From Opitutia bacterium (GTDB lineage Bacteria; Verrucomicrobiota; Verrucomicrobiia; Opitutales; UBA953), in the NCBI GenBank assembly GCA_947456525.1, contig CANGRI010000005.1, positions 1 to 38,908 of the forward strand: a stretch of 38,908 bases of DNA, written 5' to 3'. Position numbers and translations under genes: made by a program. The notes below the pieces were generated by a model. It worked only from the letters and a program-made list of their open reading frames with translations, was not told where the DNA came from and made no database searches. Shown in pieces: positions 9,539 to 18,262 of the stretch (position 1 is its first letter; every line of letters starts with the position of its first letter).

Positions 9539-12500
9539 TCAGCGGGAGGTGACGGCGGCGTCGCTCGCCAGGATCGTCGAGCAGACAAGGGTGAGTGCGG
9601 CGAGGGAAGGGTCGGCGGGCATCTTGGGGAGCACCGAAGTTGCTTCGACGGCAGGCTTCTTCTTGGCCTTGGCCTCAGGCTTTGCATCCGGCTTAGGTGT
9701 CGTCGTGGTTAACTGCGGAGGGTTGGCCTTCTGGGTCGCGTAGAGTTCCTTCAATGCGGCCAGCTCGGACGGACGCGGCTCGCGGGTGCACACGTGGCGG
9801 AAGGCGGCGACGATCTGCGCCGAGACGTCGGGTGCCCCTTTGCTGACCTTGATGGCGAGGTTTTTGGCGGCTTCGACGAACCCAGGGTTGTTCAAGAGCA
9901 CCAGCGCCTGGAGAGGCGTGTTGGTGTTCAGGCGCTTGGGCTGGCAGACTTCGCGGGAGCCGGCATCGAAGATCAGCATGTTATCCGGCGGGGCCGTCCG
10001 CTTACGGTAGGTGTAAAGACTGCGACGGTTAGCGGATTCCTGGACGCTCTCGCCGCCGACTTTCTCTACAAGCGTGCCCGCGGCGAGCAAAGCCTGGTCA
10101 CGGACCATCTCGGCCGTGAGCCGCAGGACCGGACCGCGTGCGAGCAACTTGTTCGAAGGATCCTTTTCGCGTGCTTCGGCCGTAGGCGTCGAAGACTGTC
10201 TGAACGTCGAACTCAGGACGAAACGCCGGAGCAAAGCCTTGGTGTTCCAGCCGCTTTTGACGAAATCGACCGCGAGCGTGTCGAGCAGCTCGGGGTGGGA
10301 AGGCAGGTCTCCCTGCATGCCCAGGTTCTCGCTGGTCGCGACGAGCCCCGCGCCAAAGACCTGAGCCCAGAGTCGGTTGACGATCACGCGCGAGGTGAGC
10401 GGGTGTTTCGGGTCTGTGAGCCATCTGGCAAGTCCCAGGCGGTTCTTCGGCAGGGACTCATCCCAAGGGTGGATACGCGTCGGGACTCCGGGTTCGCACG
10501 GCTTGGTCAGGTCTGGCTTGTCGTATTCGCCTCGGGTAAGCACGAAGCTCTTCGGAGCCAGGTCGGAATGCTCCATCGCGAAGAACGCCGGAGCGGATTC
10601 CTGATGGGCGGCCAGGGCTCGCCGGGAATCCTGCAGGCGCGACCAAGCCTGCGCGTAGGCAGGGTCGGCGCGAAGACGCGAATGTTCGGCTAAGACGCCT
10701 GCGGGGAGGGTCGCGAAGTCGATGCCGTGCAGCGTCGCCACTTCGGCGGCCGTGAGGGCCGTCCTCCAGAGCTGGATTTCATCGATGGAGCCGTTGCGGA
10801 AGCCGGCATCACGGGAGCGGGAGCCGATTTCGAGCGAGTTGTCCCGCGGCTTCGCGTTGAGCGTATCCCGGACGACGGTCGTCTTCGCTTCGCGCCCGTC
10901 GACGTAAACGTGCAGGCCTGCGGCCTTCGATGAGCCGTCGTAGGTGACGGTCACACGCTGCCACGCACCGACGGGCAGTTCGTCCCGGGTCTCGATGGAC
11001 GCGGCGCTGTTCGGCCAGAGATGGATCATGCTCCAGCGGAGTTTACCGTGGTCGACGAGCAACTCGACTCCCGTGGCATCGCCGTCGCCGGTGTAGAATC
11101 CGGTGGAATGGATGACCGTGGCGCGGGCGTTCTTCTCGCCCAGGCGTAGGAAGGCGGAGAAGGTGAACGCATCGAAACGTCCGAGCTGCTTGAACTCCGG
11201 GAGGATGAATCCCGCATCGCCGTCGAACTTCACCGCGTTGCCCTTCACGCCAGGCACGAGTTGGAGGTCTTCCGGAGAACCACGGCGTTCGAATTTCGCC
11301 GGCTTGCCGCCGGCGACCGAGTTATCGACGCCTGACTTGGTGAACGCCTCCAACGGGAAATGGGCGACCGGGGCCGGCACCGTGACGGATGCGGGCGGCC
11401 CGCTGGGCGTGAGGTCGGCCAGAGCTGTTTCCGCGGCCGTGACGGCGCTTCGCAGGGACGACTCCGTCCGTCGGTCGGCCTCGGACTTATAAAGACGAAC
11501 AAAAGGCGGGGGGACTTCGCCATGATAGGACAGGAGGCCGTTTTCGTTCTGGTCGCCGAACATCGCCGCCATCGAGTAGTAGTCGCGCTGCGAGATCGGA
11601 TCGTACTTATGGTCATGGCAGCGCGAGCACTCCATGGTCAGTCCCATGAAGCCGTAACTGGCGGTGATGACCCGGTCATTGATGCCGTCTTGGCGGAATT
11701 CCTCGGCGATCGAGCCCCCCTCGAAAGTCATGCGATGAAGTCGGTTATAAGCCGTCGCCACCCGCTGGTCCTGGGTCGGATTCGGCAGCAAGTCGCCGGC
11801 CAGCTGCTCGGTCAGGAACTGGTCGTAGGGCTTGTTCTCGTTGAACGCCTTCAGCACCCAGTCGCGCCAGGGCCAGGCGAACATCGGCTTGTCCCCCGTG
11901 TAGCCCCAGGTGTCGGCATAACGGGAAAGGTCCATCCACCCGACGGCCAGATGCTCACCGTAACGTGGCGAGCCGAGCATCGCGTCGACGCGCTTCTCAT
12001 AAGCATCCGCGGACTTGTCGGCGAGGAACGCGTCGACCTCGGCAGTGGTCGGCGGCAGGCCGGTCAGGGCAAACGACGCACGACGGAGCAGGGTGGTGCG
12101 GTCGGCTTCGGCGGAAGGCTTGAGCCCAGCTTGGGCGGCCTTGGCGTAGATGAAGGTATCCAGCGGGTCCTTCGCCCATGCGGTGTCGGCGATGGCGGGC
12201 GACGGATAGGCGCGAGGGGGGACGAACGCCCAGTGCGGATCATATTTGGCTCCCTGCTTGATCCAACGGTTGAGGACATCTTTTTCAGCGGCCGAGAGGG
12301 GGCGATGCAACTCGGGCGGGGGCATGATTTCTTCGGGGTCCTGCGAGGCGATACGCTTCGCCATCGCGCTTTTCTCGAGGTCGCCGGGGACGATCGCGAC
12401 GTCTCCGCTCTTCAGCTTCTTCGTGGCGCCGGCCAAATCATCCAGTCTCAGACCTGCCTTTCGGCCTTTGTTCGCATCCGGTCCATGGCATCCGTAACAG

Positions 12501-12610
12501 CGATCGGAAAGGATCGGACGCACCTCCCGATTGAAGTCCACGCTCGCATCATCTGCCCACGCACGCGTTGCGGCCAGGATGACCAAGAAGGGGAGTGCGC
12601 GGACACGCAT
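9539..12610 (-). CDS. PSD1 / planctomycete-type cytochrome c (DUF1549-LamG-DUF1553) domain protein
   Basis: Haem motif RCYGCHG near the N-terminus; DUF1549-like KDPLDTFIYAKAAQAGLKPSAEADRTTLLRRASFALTGLPPT; internal LamG-like segment; DUF1553-like NRLWAQVFGAGLVATSENLGMQGDLPSHPELLD. Start set at MRVRALPFLVILAATRAWA. Confidence 0.93.
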   Translation of the reverse strand: MRVRALPFLVILAATRAWADDASVDFNREVRPILSDRCYGCHGPDANKGRKAGLRLDDLAGATKKLKSGDVAIVPGDLEKSAMAKRIASQDPEEIMPPPELHRPLSAAEKDVLNRWIKQGAKYDPHWAFVPPRAYPSPAIADTAWAKDPLDTFIYAKAAQAGLKPSAEADRTTLLRRASFALTGLPPTTAEVDAFLADKSADAYEKRVDAMLGSPRYGEHLAVGWMDLSRYADTWGYTGDKPMFAWPWRDWVLKAFNENKPYDQFLTEQLAGDLLPNPTQDQRVATAYNRLHRMTFEGGSIAEEFRQDGINDRVITASYGFMGLTMECSRCHDHKYDPISQRDYYSMAAMFGDQNENGLLSYHGEVPPPFVRLYKSEADRRTESSLRSAVTAAETALADLTPSGPPASVTVPAPVAHFPLEAFTKSGVDNSVAGGKPAKFERRGSPEDLQLVPGVKGNAVKFDGDAGFILPEFKQLGRFDAFTFSAFLRLGEKNARATVIHSTGFYTGDGDATGVELLVDHGKLRWSMIHLWPNSAASIETRDELPVGAWQRVTVTYDGSSKAAGLHVYVDGREAKTTVVRDTLNAKPRDNSLEIGSRSRDAGFRNGSIDEIQLWRTALTAAEVATLHGIDFATLPAGVLAEHSRLRADPAYAQAWSRLQDSRRALAAHQESAPAFFAMEHSDLAPKSFVLTRGEYDKPDLTKPCEPGVPTRIHPWDESLPKNRLGLARWLTDPKHPLTSRVIVNRLWAQVFGAGLVATSENLGMQGDLPSHPELLDTLAVDFVKSGWNTKALLRRFVLSSTFRQSSTPTAEAREKDPSNKLLARGPVLRLTAEMVRDQALLAAGTLVEKVGGESVQESANRRSLYTYRKRTAPPDNMLIFDAGSREVCQPKRLNTNTPLQALVLLNNPGFVEAAKNLAIKVSKGAPDVSAQIVAAFRHVCTREPRPSELAALKELYATQKANPPQLTTTTPKPDAKPEAKAKKKPAVEATSVLPKMPADPSLAALTLVCSTILASDAAVTSR

Positions 12611-12890
12611 GTGGAAGTGACACTCAACTTCCGCGCAGGGTTCCTGTCGAACGGCGAATCCTGGATGAGTGCCTTTCCCCATCTCATTTCCCCTCTTTTA
12701 CCCCTCTTTGACTTAACTTGATTTGCTCGCTCGAACCCTTTCGGTCGTATGTCCGGCGAGACTGGGCTGCTAACATATCGTTATTCTTTGCCCTTTTCCT
12801 TTTAATGACTGATTTAATCATATCTATCATAAAAGAAGGATTTCGATCATTTGACCTTGCCAAAACATTCATGAAAGACCCAATAAGCCC

Positions 12891-14246
12891 ATGACGACGA
12901 AGCTATTCGGTACGGACGGCATCCGTGGCAAGGCGAACGAATACCCGATCACTCCTGAGATCGCTTTGCGCATCGGACAGGCGATTTCCCGAGTCCTGCG
13001 TTCCAGCGGAGCCAATCATAACCGTGTCATTATCGGCAAGGACACCCGAATCTCGGGATACATGCTCGAGACCGCCTTGACCAGCGGACTCGTGTCGAGC
13101 GGGATGGATGTCTTCCTGGTCGGCCCGATGCCCACTCCGGCTGTCGCGCATCTCACCAAATCGATGGGCTGCGGAGCCGGCATCATGCTGACGGCTTCGC
13201 ATAATCCTTACGAAGACAACGGCCTGAAGATCTTCGGTCCTGACGGCTATAAGCTTTCGGACGACCTCGAAGCCCTCGTCGAGCAGGAGGTCTTGTACGA
13301 CGTAAAGGCCAATGGCGTCACCGGCGACAAGATCGGCAAGGCCTATCGCATCGACGATGCCCGCGGACGATACATCGAGTTCGTGAAGCAGAGCCTCGGC
13401 AACGCGCACCTCGACGGCATGAAGATCGTCGTCGATTGCGGCCATGGCGCGGGCTACCTGCTGGCTCCACTCATCTTCAAGGAACTCGGCGCCAAGGTCG
13501 TCAAGCTGGGCGTCGAACCGGATGGCATCAACATCAACGCCGGAGTCGGCGCGCTCTATCCCGAATTCGCCGGCAAGGTCGTCAAGGAGCAGGGCGCTGA
13601 TGTCGGCATCTCGCTGGACGGAGACGCCGATCGCGTGATCTTCTCGGATGCCAGCGGCGCGACCGTCTCGGGCGACCGCATCCTCGCGATGTCCGCTCTG
13701 GCGCTGAAGGAGGAGGGCAAGCTTTCGGGCAACACGATGGTCTGCACGGTGATGTCCAATCTCGGCCTCCATGAGGCCATGCGCAAAGCCGGCATCGGCG
13801 TCGTGACCACCGCCGTGAGCGACCGTCATGTCATCGAAGCCCTCCGCAAGGGCGGCTATTCCTTCGGCGGCGAAAACTCCGGCCACCTCATCTTCGCCGA
13901 CTACGCCTCCACCGGGGACGGCATCCTCAGCGCGCTCCAGGTCCTGCGTTTCATGCGGAAGAAGGGCGCCACGCTCGCCGACCTTGCGGCCGGCATGCGC
14001 GAGTACCCTCAGGCTTTGGTCAACCTCAAGGTGAAGGCACGGGTGCCGCTCGTGCAGCTCAACACCCTGCAGGAATCGATTCGCAAGGCTGACGCCAGCT
14101 TCGGCAACGCGGGACGTCATCTCATCCGTTATTCGGGCACCGAGAACAAACTTCGCATCCTCGTCGAGCATCAGGATCAGGCCGAAGTCGACCGTTGGTC
14201 CCTGGTGTTCCGTCAGGCGGTCGAGGCTGATTTCGAGAACCTCTAA
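12891..14246 (+). CDS. glmM: Phosphoglucosamine mutase
   Basis: MTTKLFGTDGIRGKAN, catalytic serine loop TASHNPYEDNGLKIFG, SLDGDADR, GGENSGH, IRYSGTENKLRILVE. Confidence 0.96.
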   Translation: MTTKLFGTDGIRGKANEYPITPEIALRIGQAISRVLRSSGANHNRVIIGKDTRISGYMLETALTSGLVSSGMDVFLVGPMPTPAVAHLTKSMGCGAGIMLTASHNPYEDNGLKIFGPDGYKLSDDLEALVEQEVLYDVKANGVTGDKIGKAYRIDDARGRYIEFVKQSLGNAHLDGMKIVVDCGHGAGYLLAPLIFKELGAKVVKLGVEPDGININAGVGALYPEFAGKVVKEQGADVGISLDGDADRVIFSDASGATVSGDRILAMSALALKEEGKLSGNTMVCTVMSNLGLHEAMRKAGIGVVTTAVSDRHVIEALRKGGYSFGGENSGHLIFADYASTGDGILSALQVLRFMRKKGATLADLAAGMREYPQALVNLKVKARVPLVQLNTLQESIRKADASFGNAGRHLIRYSGTENKLRILVEHQDQAEVDRWSLVFRQAVEADFENL

Positions 14247-14247
14247 G

Positions 14248-15132
14248 ATGGCGACCTTCCACCTTCCTGCCGCGGGCGATGCTCCCGGGTGTCATCCGCT
14301 GACCGTCACGCGCTCATTGGCCGACTTCCCTCTGGGTAACGTAACCCTTCGCCGGCATCAGCAGGCGGCGCTCATCGCCGCGGGTCTGTCCGAGGTCCCT
14401 GGCCCTGCGGCGGACCTGCAGGTCAATCCAGCCGCTTGGTTCGCGCCGGCCGAGCTCGCCACATTCGTGGCGGACTCATCCTACGCCTCGATGGTGCAGG
14501 AGGATGGCACGGTGCTTCTCCGTCGCCAGGTAGGCTCACGCGAGCTACGCGTGACGCAATCTTACGCCATCGCCTATAGCTGGGATCTCCTCCGCGCCAA
14601 CGCCGAGGCCATGACCGCCCGTAAAACATACGCCATGGATTCCGGGGCGCACGCCTCGCTGTACGTCGACGGTCGACTGCAGGTAGGCAAGGGAACCAAG
14701 ATCCTGCCGGGCGTCGTCATCGAAGGGGACGTCATCATCGGCGACAACTGCAAGGTGGGCCCTAACTGCTATATCCGCGGCTCGACCGCGATCGGTGACA
14801 AGTGCCATGTCGGCCAGGCCGTCGAGATCAAGAATTCGATCCTGCTTTCAGGCACGAACGTCGGGCACCTCTCTTACCTCGGTGACTCGATCCTCGGGGA
14901 GAAGGTCAACTTCGGCGCAGGCACGATCACCTCTAATCTGCGCCACGACGGCGGGACGCATCGTAGCCCCGTCGAAGGCCGCATGGTCGACACCGGTCGC
15001 CGCAAGCTCGGCGCCATCGTCGGCGACGGGGTCCACACCGGCATCCATACGTCCCTCTATCCCGGCCGTAAGCTCTGGCCCAAGACCATCACCTTGCCAG
15101 GCGCCATCGTCGACAAGGACATCCTTTCCTGA
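14248..15132 (+). CDS. Alternative GlmU-like protein (shortened N-terminal domain plus left-handed beta-helix acyltransferase domain)
   Basis: N-terminal HPLTVTRSLADFPLGNVTLRRHQQ resembles the alternative bacterial GlmU family start; hexapeptide repeats from ~aa 140 (VGKGTKILPGVVIEGDVIIGDNCKVGPNCYIRGSTAIG); FGAGTITSNLRHDGG; lies between glmM and glmS. Confidence 0.8.
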   Translation: MATFHLPAAGDAPGCHPLTVTRSLADFPLGNVTLRRHQQAALIAAGLSEVPGPAADLQVNPAAWFAPAELATFVADSSYASMVQEDGTVLLRRQVGSRELRVTQSYAIAYSWDLLRANAEAMTARKTYAMDSGAHASLYVDGRLQVGKGTKILPGVVIEGDVIIGDNCKVGPNCYIRGSTAIGDKCHVGQAVEIKNSILLSGTNVGHLSYLGDSILGEKVNFGAGTITSNLRHDGGTHRSPVEGRMVDTGRRKLGAIVGDGVHTGIHTSLYPGRKLWPKTITLPGAIVDKDILS

Positions 15133-15134
15133 CC

Positions 15135-16973
15135 ATGTGCGGCATCATCGGCTATGTCGGTCGCTCCGCGGCCACTCCCGTCCTCCTCGGCGGACTTCGA
15201 CGTCTGGAGTATCGCGGATATGATTCCGCCGGCCTCTCGGTCCAGGATGGCAAAGGTCTCCTGACCTTGCGCGCGGTCGGCAAGGTCGCCCGTCTGGCCG
15301 ACAAGGTCCGCGCCGATTGGCCCGAGTCCCTTCAGGCCCGTTGCACCGTCGGCATCGCCCACACGCGTTGGGCGACCCACGGCGCGCCCACCGAAGCCAA
15401 TGCCCATCCTCATGCGGATGCCAGCGGCAAGATCCGCCTGGTTCATAACGGGATCATCGAGAACTACCGCGTCATCCGCGCCAAGCTGGAGGCCAAGGGA
15501 CATGTCTTTTCCTCCGAGACCGACACCGAAGCGGTCGCCCGGCTGGTCGGTGAATATTACAAAGGGGACCTCCGCAAGGCCGTCATCTCCGCGCTCCGTC
15601 AGGTCGAGGGCGCCTATGGTATCGCCGTCATCTCCGCGGACGAACCAGGACGCATCGTCGTAGCCCGCAAAGGCAGCCCGCTTGTCATCGGCGTCGGCGA
15701 AGGGGAGTGCCTCGTGGCTTCCGACCCCTCGGCGCTGATCTCGCATACCCGACGTGTCATCTACCTCGACGATGGCGACGTCGCGCTGGTCACCGCCGAC
15801 ACCGTCGACATCACCGACCTCAACCACGCCCCGATGGACCGCGATGTCGCCGAACTGGAATTCGAGGCAGGGGCCGTCGAGAAGGGAGGCTTCGAGCACT
15901 TCATGCTCAAGGAGATCCATGAGCAGCCCGAATCCGTCCGCAACGCCCTGCGCGGTCGGCTCGACCTCCTCAACGGCACCGCGGTCCTTTCCGGCATGGG
16001 CGCCACCGCCCGTGAGCTCAGCGACCTCCAGCGCATCGTCATGGTCGGCTGCGGGACGTCGCTCCATGCCGGCATGGTCGGCGACTTCGCCTTCGAAGAC
16101 CTGGCGGCCATCCAGGCCGAAGTCCAGCAGGCGGCGGAGTTCCGTTACCGCAATCCTTTGGTCGACGGTCGCGACCTCGTCGTCGCCATCTCCCAATCTG
16201 GCGAGACCGCCGACACCTTGGCCGCGGTACGCGAGGCCAAGGAGAAGGGCGCCATGGTCATGGGGCTTGTCAACGTCGTCGGTTCGACCATCGCCCGCGA
16301 GGCCGGCCGAGGCGTCTACCTGCATGCCGGCCCCGAGATCTCCGTCGCCTCGACCAAGGCCTTCACCGGCCAGGTCGCCGTGCTCTTGCTGATGGCGTTG
16401 AAACTGGGCCGAGGACGCCGCCTATCCCGCGAGCGTGGCCTTGCCTTGGCTTCCGAGATCGCCCGCTTGCCTGAACTCATCGAAGCCGTCCTGAAGCAGG
16501 ACGCCGCCATCGCCAAGGTCGCCGAAAGCATGGTCAAGCACGAGCATGCCTTCTTCCTCGGTCGCGGCCCGATGTATCCCGTGGCCCTCGAAGGCGCGCT
16601 CAAGCTCAAGGAGATCTCCTACATCCACGCCGAGGGATACCATGCCGCCGAACTCAAGCATGGCCCCATCGCCTTGCTGACGCCGGGCATGCCGGTGGTC
16701 GTCCTCGCGAACCGATCCCCGGTCGTCGACAAGACCTTGGGCAACGCCGAGGAGTGCAAGGCCCGCGGCGCGCGCATCATCGCCGTCGTCACCGAGGGCG
16801 GCCCCGAAGCGGCGATCGCCGACGAGGTCATCCGGATCCCCGACTGCGATCCTTTGGTCGCCACGATTCCCGCGGCCGTCGCATTGCAGCTGCTTTCCTA
16901 CCACGTGGCCCGCCTGCGAGGTTGCCCGATCGATCAGCCGCGCAACTTGGCGAAGTCCGTGACCGTGGAGTAA
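15135..16973 (+). CDS. glmS: Glutamine--fructose-6-phosphate aminotransferase (isomerizing)
   Basis: MCGIIGYVG with N-terminal Cys nucleophile; HTRWATHG; SIS domains; C-terminus DQPRNLAKSVTVE. Confidence 0.97.
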   Translation: MCGIIGYVGRSAATPVLLGGLRRLEYRGYDSAGLSVQDGKGLLTLRAVGKVARLADKVRADWPESLQARCTVGIAHTRWATHGAPTEANAHPHADASGKIRLVHNGIIENYRVIRAKLEAKGHVFSSETDTEAVARLVGEYYKGDLRKAVISALRQVEGAYGIAVISADEPGRIVVARKGSPLVIGVGEGECLVASDPSALISHTRRVIYLDDGDVALVTADTVDITDLNHAPMDRDVAELEFEAGAVEKGGFEHFMLKEIHEQPESVRNALRGRLDLLNGTAVLSGMGATARELSDLQRIVMVGCGTSLHAGMVGDFAFEDLAAIQAEVQQAAEFRYRNPLVDGRDLVVAISQSGETADTLAAVREAKEKGAMVMGLVNVVGSTIAREAGRGVYLHAGPEISVASTKAFTGQVAVLLLMALKLGRGRRLSRERGLALASEIARLPELIEAVLKQDAAIAKVAESMVKHEHAFFLGRGPMYPVALEGALKLKEISYIHAEGYHAAELKHGPIALLTPGMPVVVLANRSPVVDKTLGNAEECKARGARIIAVVTEGGPEAAIADEVIRIPDCDPLVATIPAAVALQLLSYHVARLRGCPIDQPRNLAKSVTVE

Positions 16974-16980
16974 AGGGAAA

Positions 16981-17027
16981 GCCTCAGCGATACACCCCAG
17001 ACCCTTGCCGTTGCTCGGGACTGAGGC
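16981..17027 (+). promoter_or_regulatory. Possible stem-loop between glmS and the downstream small ORF
   Basis: GCCTCAG (16981-16987) pairs perfectly with CTGAGGC (17021-17027). Confidence 0.3.
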
Positions 17028-17047
17028 ACGGCCTTGCTCGAGGAGCC

Positions 17048-17371
17048 ATGAATCAGCCCTCGAAGAAGAAATGCCGTTGCTGCCATAAGACCAAGACCAT
17101 GGATATGTTCCATCGGCTCGAAGGCACGGCCGCGATCCATCCGTTCTGCCGTCCTTGCCTGGGCGCAGCCGCCCGCCGCCGCTCGACCCTGAGGGGGGCG
17201 CGTCGGACTGAGACGACCCGTGCCTGCGCCCAGTGCGACCAGCAGCTGCCCGTGCAGATGTTCCACTGGCTGAGGGCCTCCGGCAGCTACCACAGCTATT
17301 GCCGCCCCTGCCATGCGGCGTACATGGCCGAACGCTACCGTCGCCTCCAGGGCGATCGGCGACGTGCTTGA
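17048..17371 (+). CDS. Small protein with two tandem CxxC...CxxC zinc-finger-like units
   Basis: 107 aa: CRCCHKTKTMDMFHRLEGTAAIHPFCRPC and CAQCDQQLPVQMFHWLRASGSYHSYCRPC; the longer ORF from 16754 overlaps glmS. Confidence 0.65.
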   Translation: MNQPSKKKCRCCHKTKTMDMFHRLEGTAAIHPFCRPCLGAAARRRSTLRGARRTETTRACAQCDQQLPVQMFHWLRASGSYHSYCRPCHAAYMAERYRRLQGDRRRA

Positions 17372-17384
17372 AAGGGTTTCCCGC

Positions 17385-17459
<75 letters not shown>

Positions 17460-17563
17460 AGACAGCGGGATGGGAATGAGTGCAAGACGCGGGCAGGATT
17501 TCAAGAGCAAATGCACTTAAATCGGCAGAGAGTTTCCTGCCGGGGCAAAGAGGGTGTTCGGAG

Positions 17564-17635
17564 TGGCCAGACCGGGACTCGAACCCGGAACCAATTGATT
17601 AAAAGTCAACTGCTCTACCATTGAGCTATCTGGCC
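17564..17635 (-). tRNA. tRNA-Lys (anticodon UUU), CCA not encoded
   Basis: Reverse complement GGCCAGATAGCTCAATGGTAGAGCAGTTGACTTTTAATCAATTGGTTCCGGGTTCGAGTCCCGGTCTGGCCA; loop CTTTTAA; followed by CTC rather than CCA. Confidence 0.95.
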
Positions 17636-17691
17636 TGCCGAACGAGTCGATTACGACACGCCCGAAGGGAGGGGTAAAGAAAAATTGAACC

Positions 17692-18255
17692 TCAGCGATG
17701 GCCGCGCTGACGGACGGCCTCGAAAAGACACACACCGGCGGACACGGACACGTTGAGACAGGGCACCTGCCCGAGCATCGGGATGCGCAGGAGGAAGTCG
17801 CAGGTCTCGGCGGTCAGGTGGCGGATCCCATCGCCTTCGGCGCCGAGCACGATCGCCAGAGGGCCGTTGAGTTTGGCGGCGTAGAGCGACTGGCTCGCCT
17901 TATGGTCCGAGGTGCCCGCGATCCAGACTCCGGCGTCCTTCAACTTGACGAGCGCGTTGCGAAGGTTGTTCGCCTGGACGATCGGCAGCGACTCAGCGGC
18001 GCCGACGGCGACCTTGCGGACCGTATCGGTGACCGGGGCGGAATTCTTGCGGGTGATGACCACGAACGCGCAGCCGGCGCATTCGGCGTTACGGAGGCAT
18101 GCGCCGAGGTTATGCGGATCCTGCACGCCGTCGAGGACCAGGATCAGCGGATCCTTGACGTCCTTGAGGAGGGCCGGGATGTCGGCCTCGTCGAACAGAC
18201 GGATGGGCCGATGAAGGTCGGCGTGGCGCGGGGCGCGATCGTTGCTCCGGGCCAT
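17692..18255 (-). CDS. rlmB: SpoU/TrmH-family rRNA 2'-O-methyltransferase, RlmB-like catalytic domain only
   Basis: LILVLDGVQDPHNLGACLRNAECAG, VAVGAAESLPI, LAIVLGAEGDGIRHLT, IPMLGQVPCLNVSVSAGVCLFEAVRQR; 187 aa. Confidence 0.85.
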   Translation of the reverse strand: MARSNDRAPRHADLHRPIRLFDEADIPALLKDVKDPLILVLDGVQDPHNLGACLRNAECAGCAFVVITRKNSAPVTDTVRKVAVGAAESLPIVQANNLRNALVKLKDAGVWIAGTSDHKASQSLYAAKLNGPLAIVLGAEGDGIRHLTAETCDFLLRIPMLGQVPCLNVSVSAGVCLFEAVRQRGHR

Positions 18256-18262
18256 GGTCGGA

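Noticed and set aside
12903-14171. 422-aa minus-strand ORF opposite glmM
   Set aside because: Antisense shadow ORF of a strongly recognised glmM; no domain motifs.
15057-16325. 422-aa minus-strand ORF opposite glmS
   Set aside because: Same mirror-frame artefact of GC-rich codon usage.
16754-17047. N-terminal extension of the zinc-finger ORF (16754 start)
   Set aside because: Lies inside glmS in another frame with Arg/Pro-rich translation; the ATG at 17048 gives the coherent Cys-rich protein.
17523-17542. CGGCAG-AGAGTTTC-CTGCCG hairpin downstream of tRNA-Lys(UUU)
   Set aside because: Only 6 bp and no strong U-run on the minus strand; too weak to call as a terminator.
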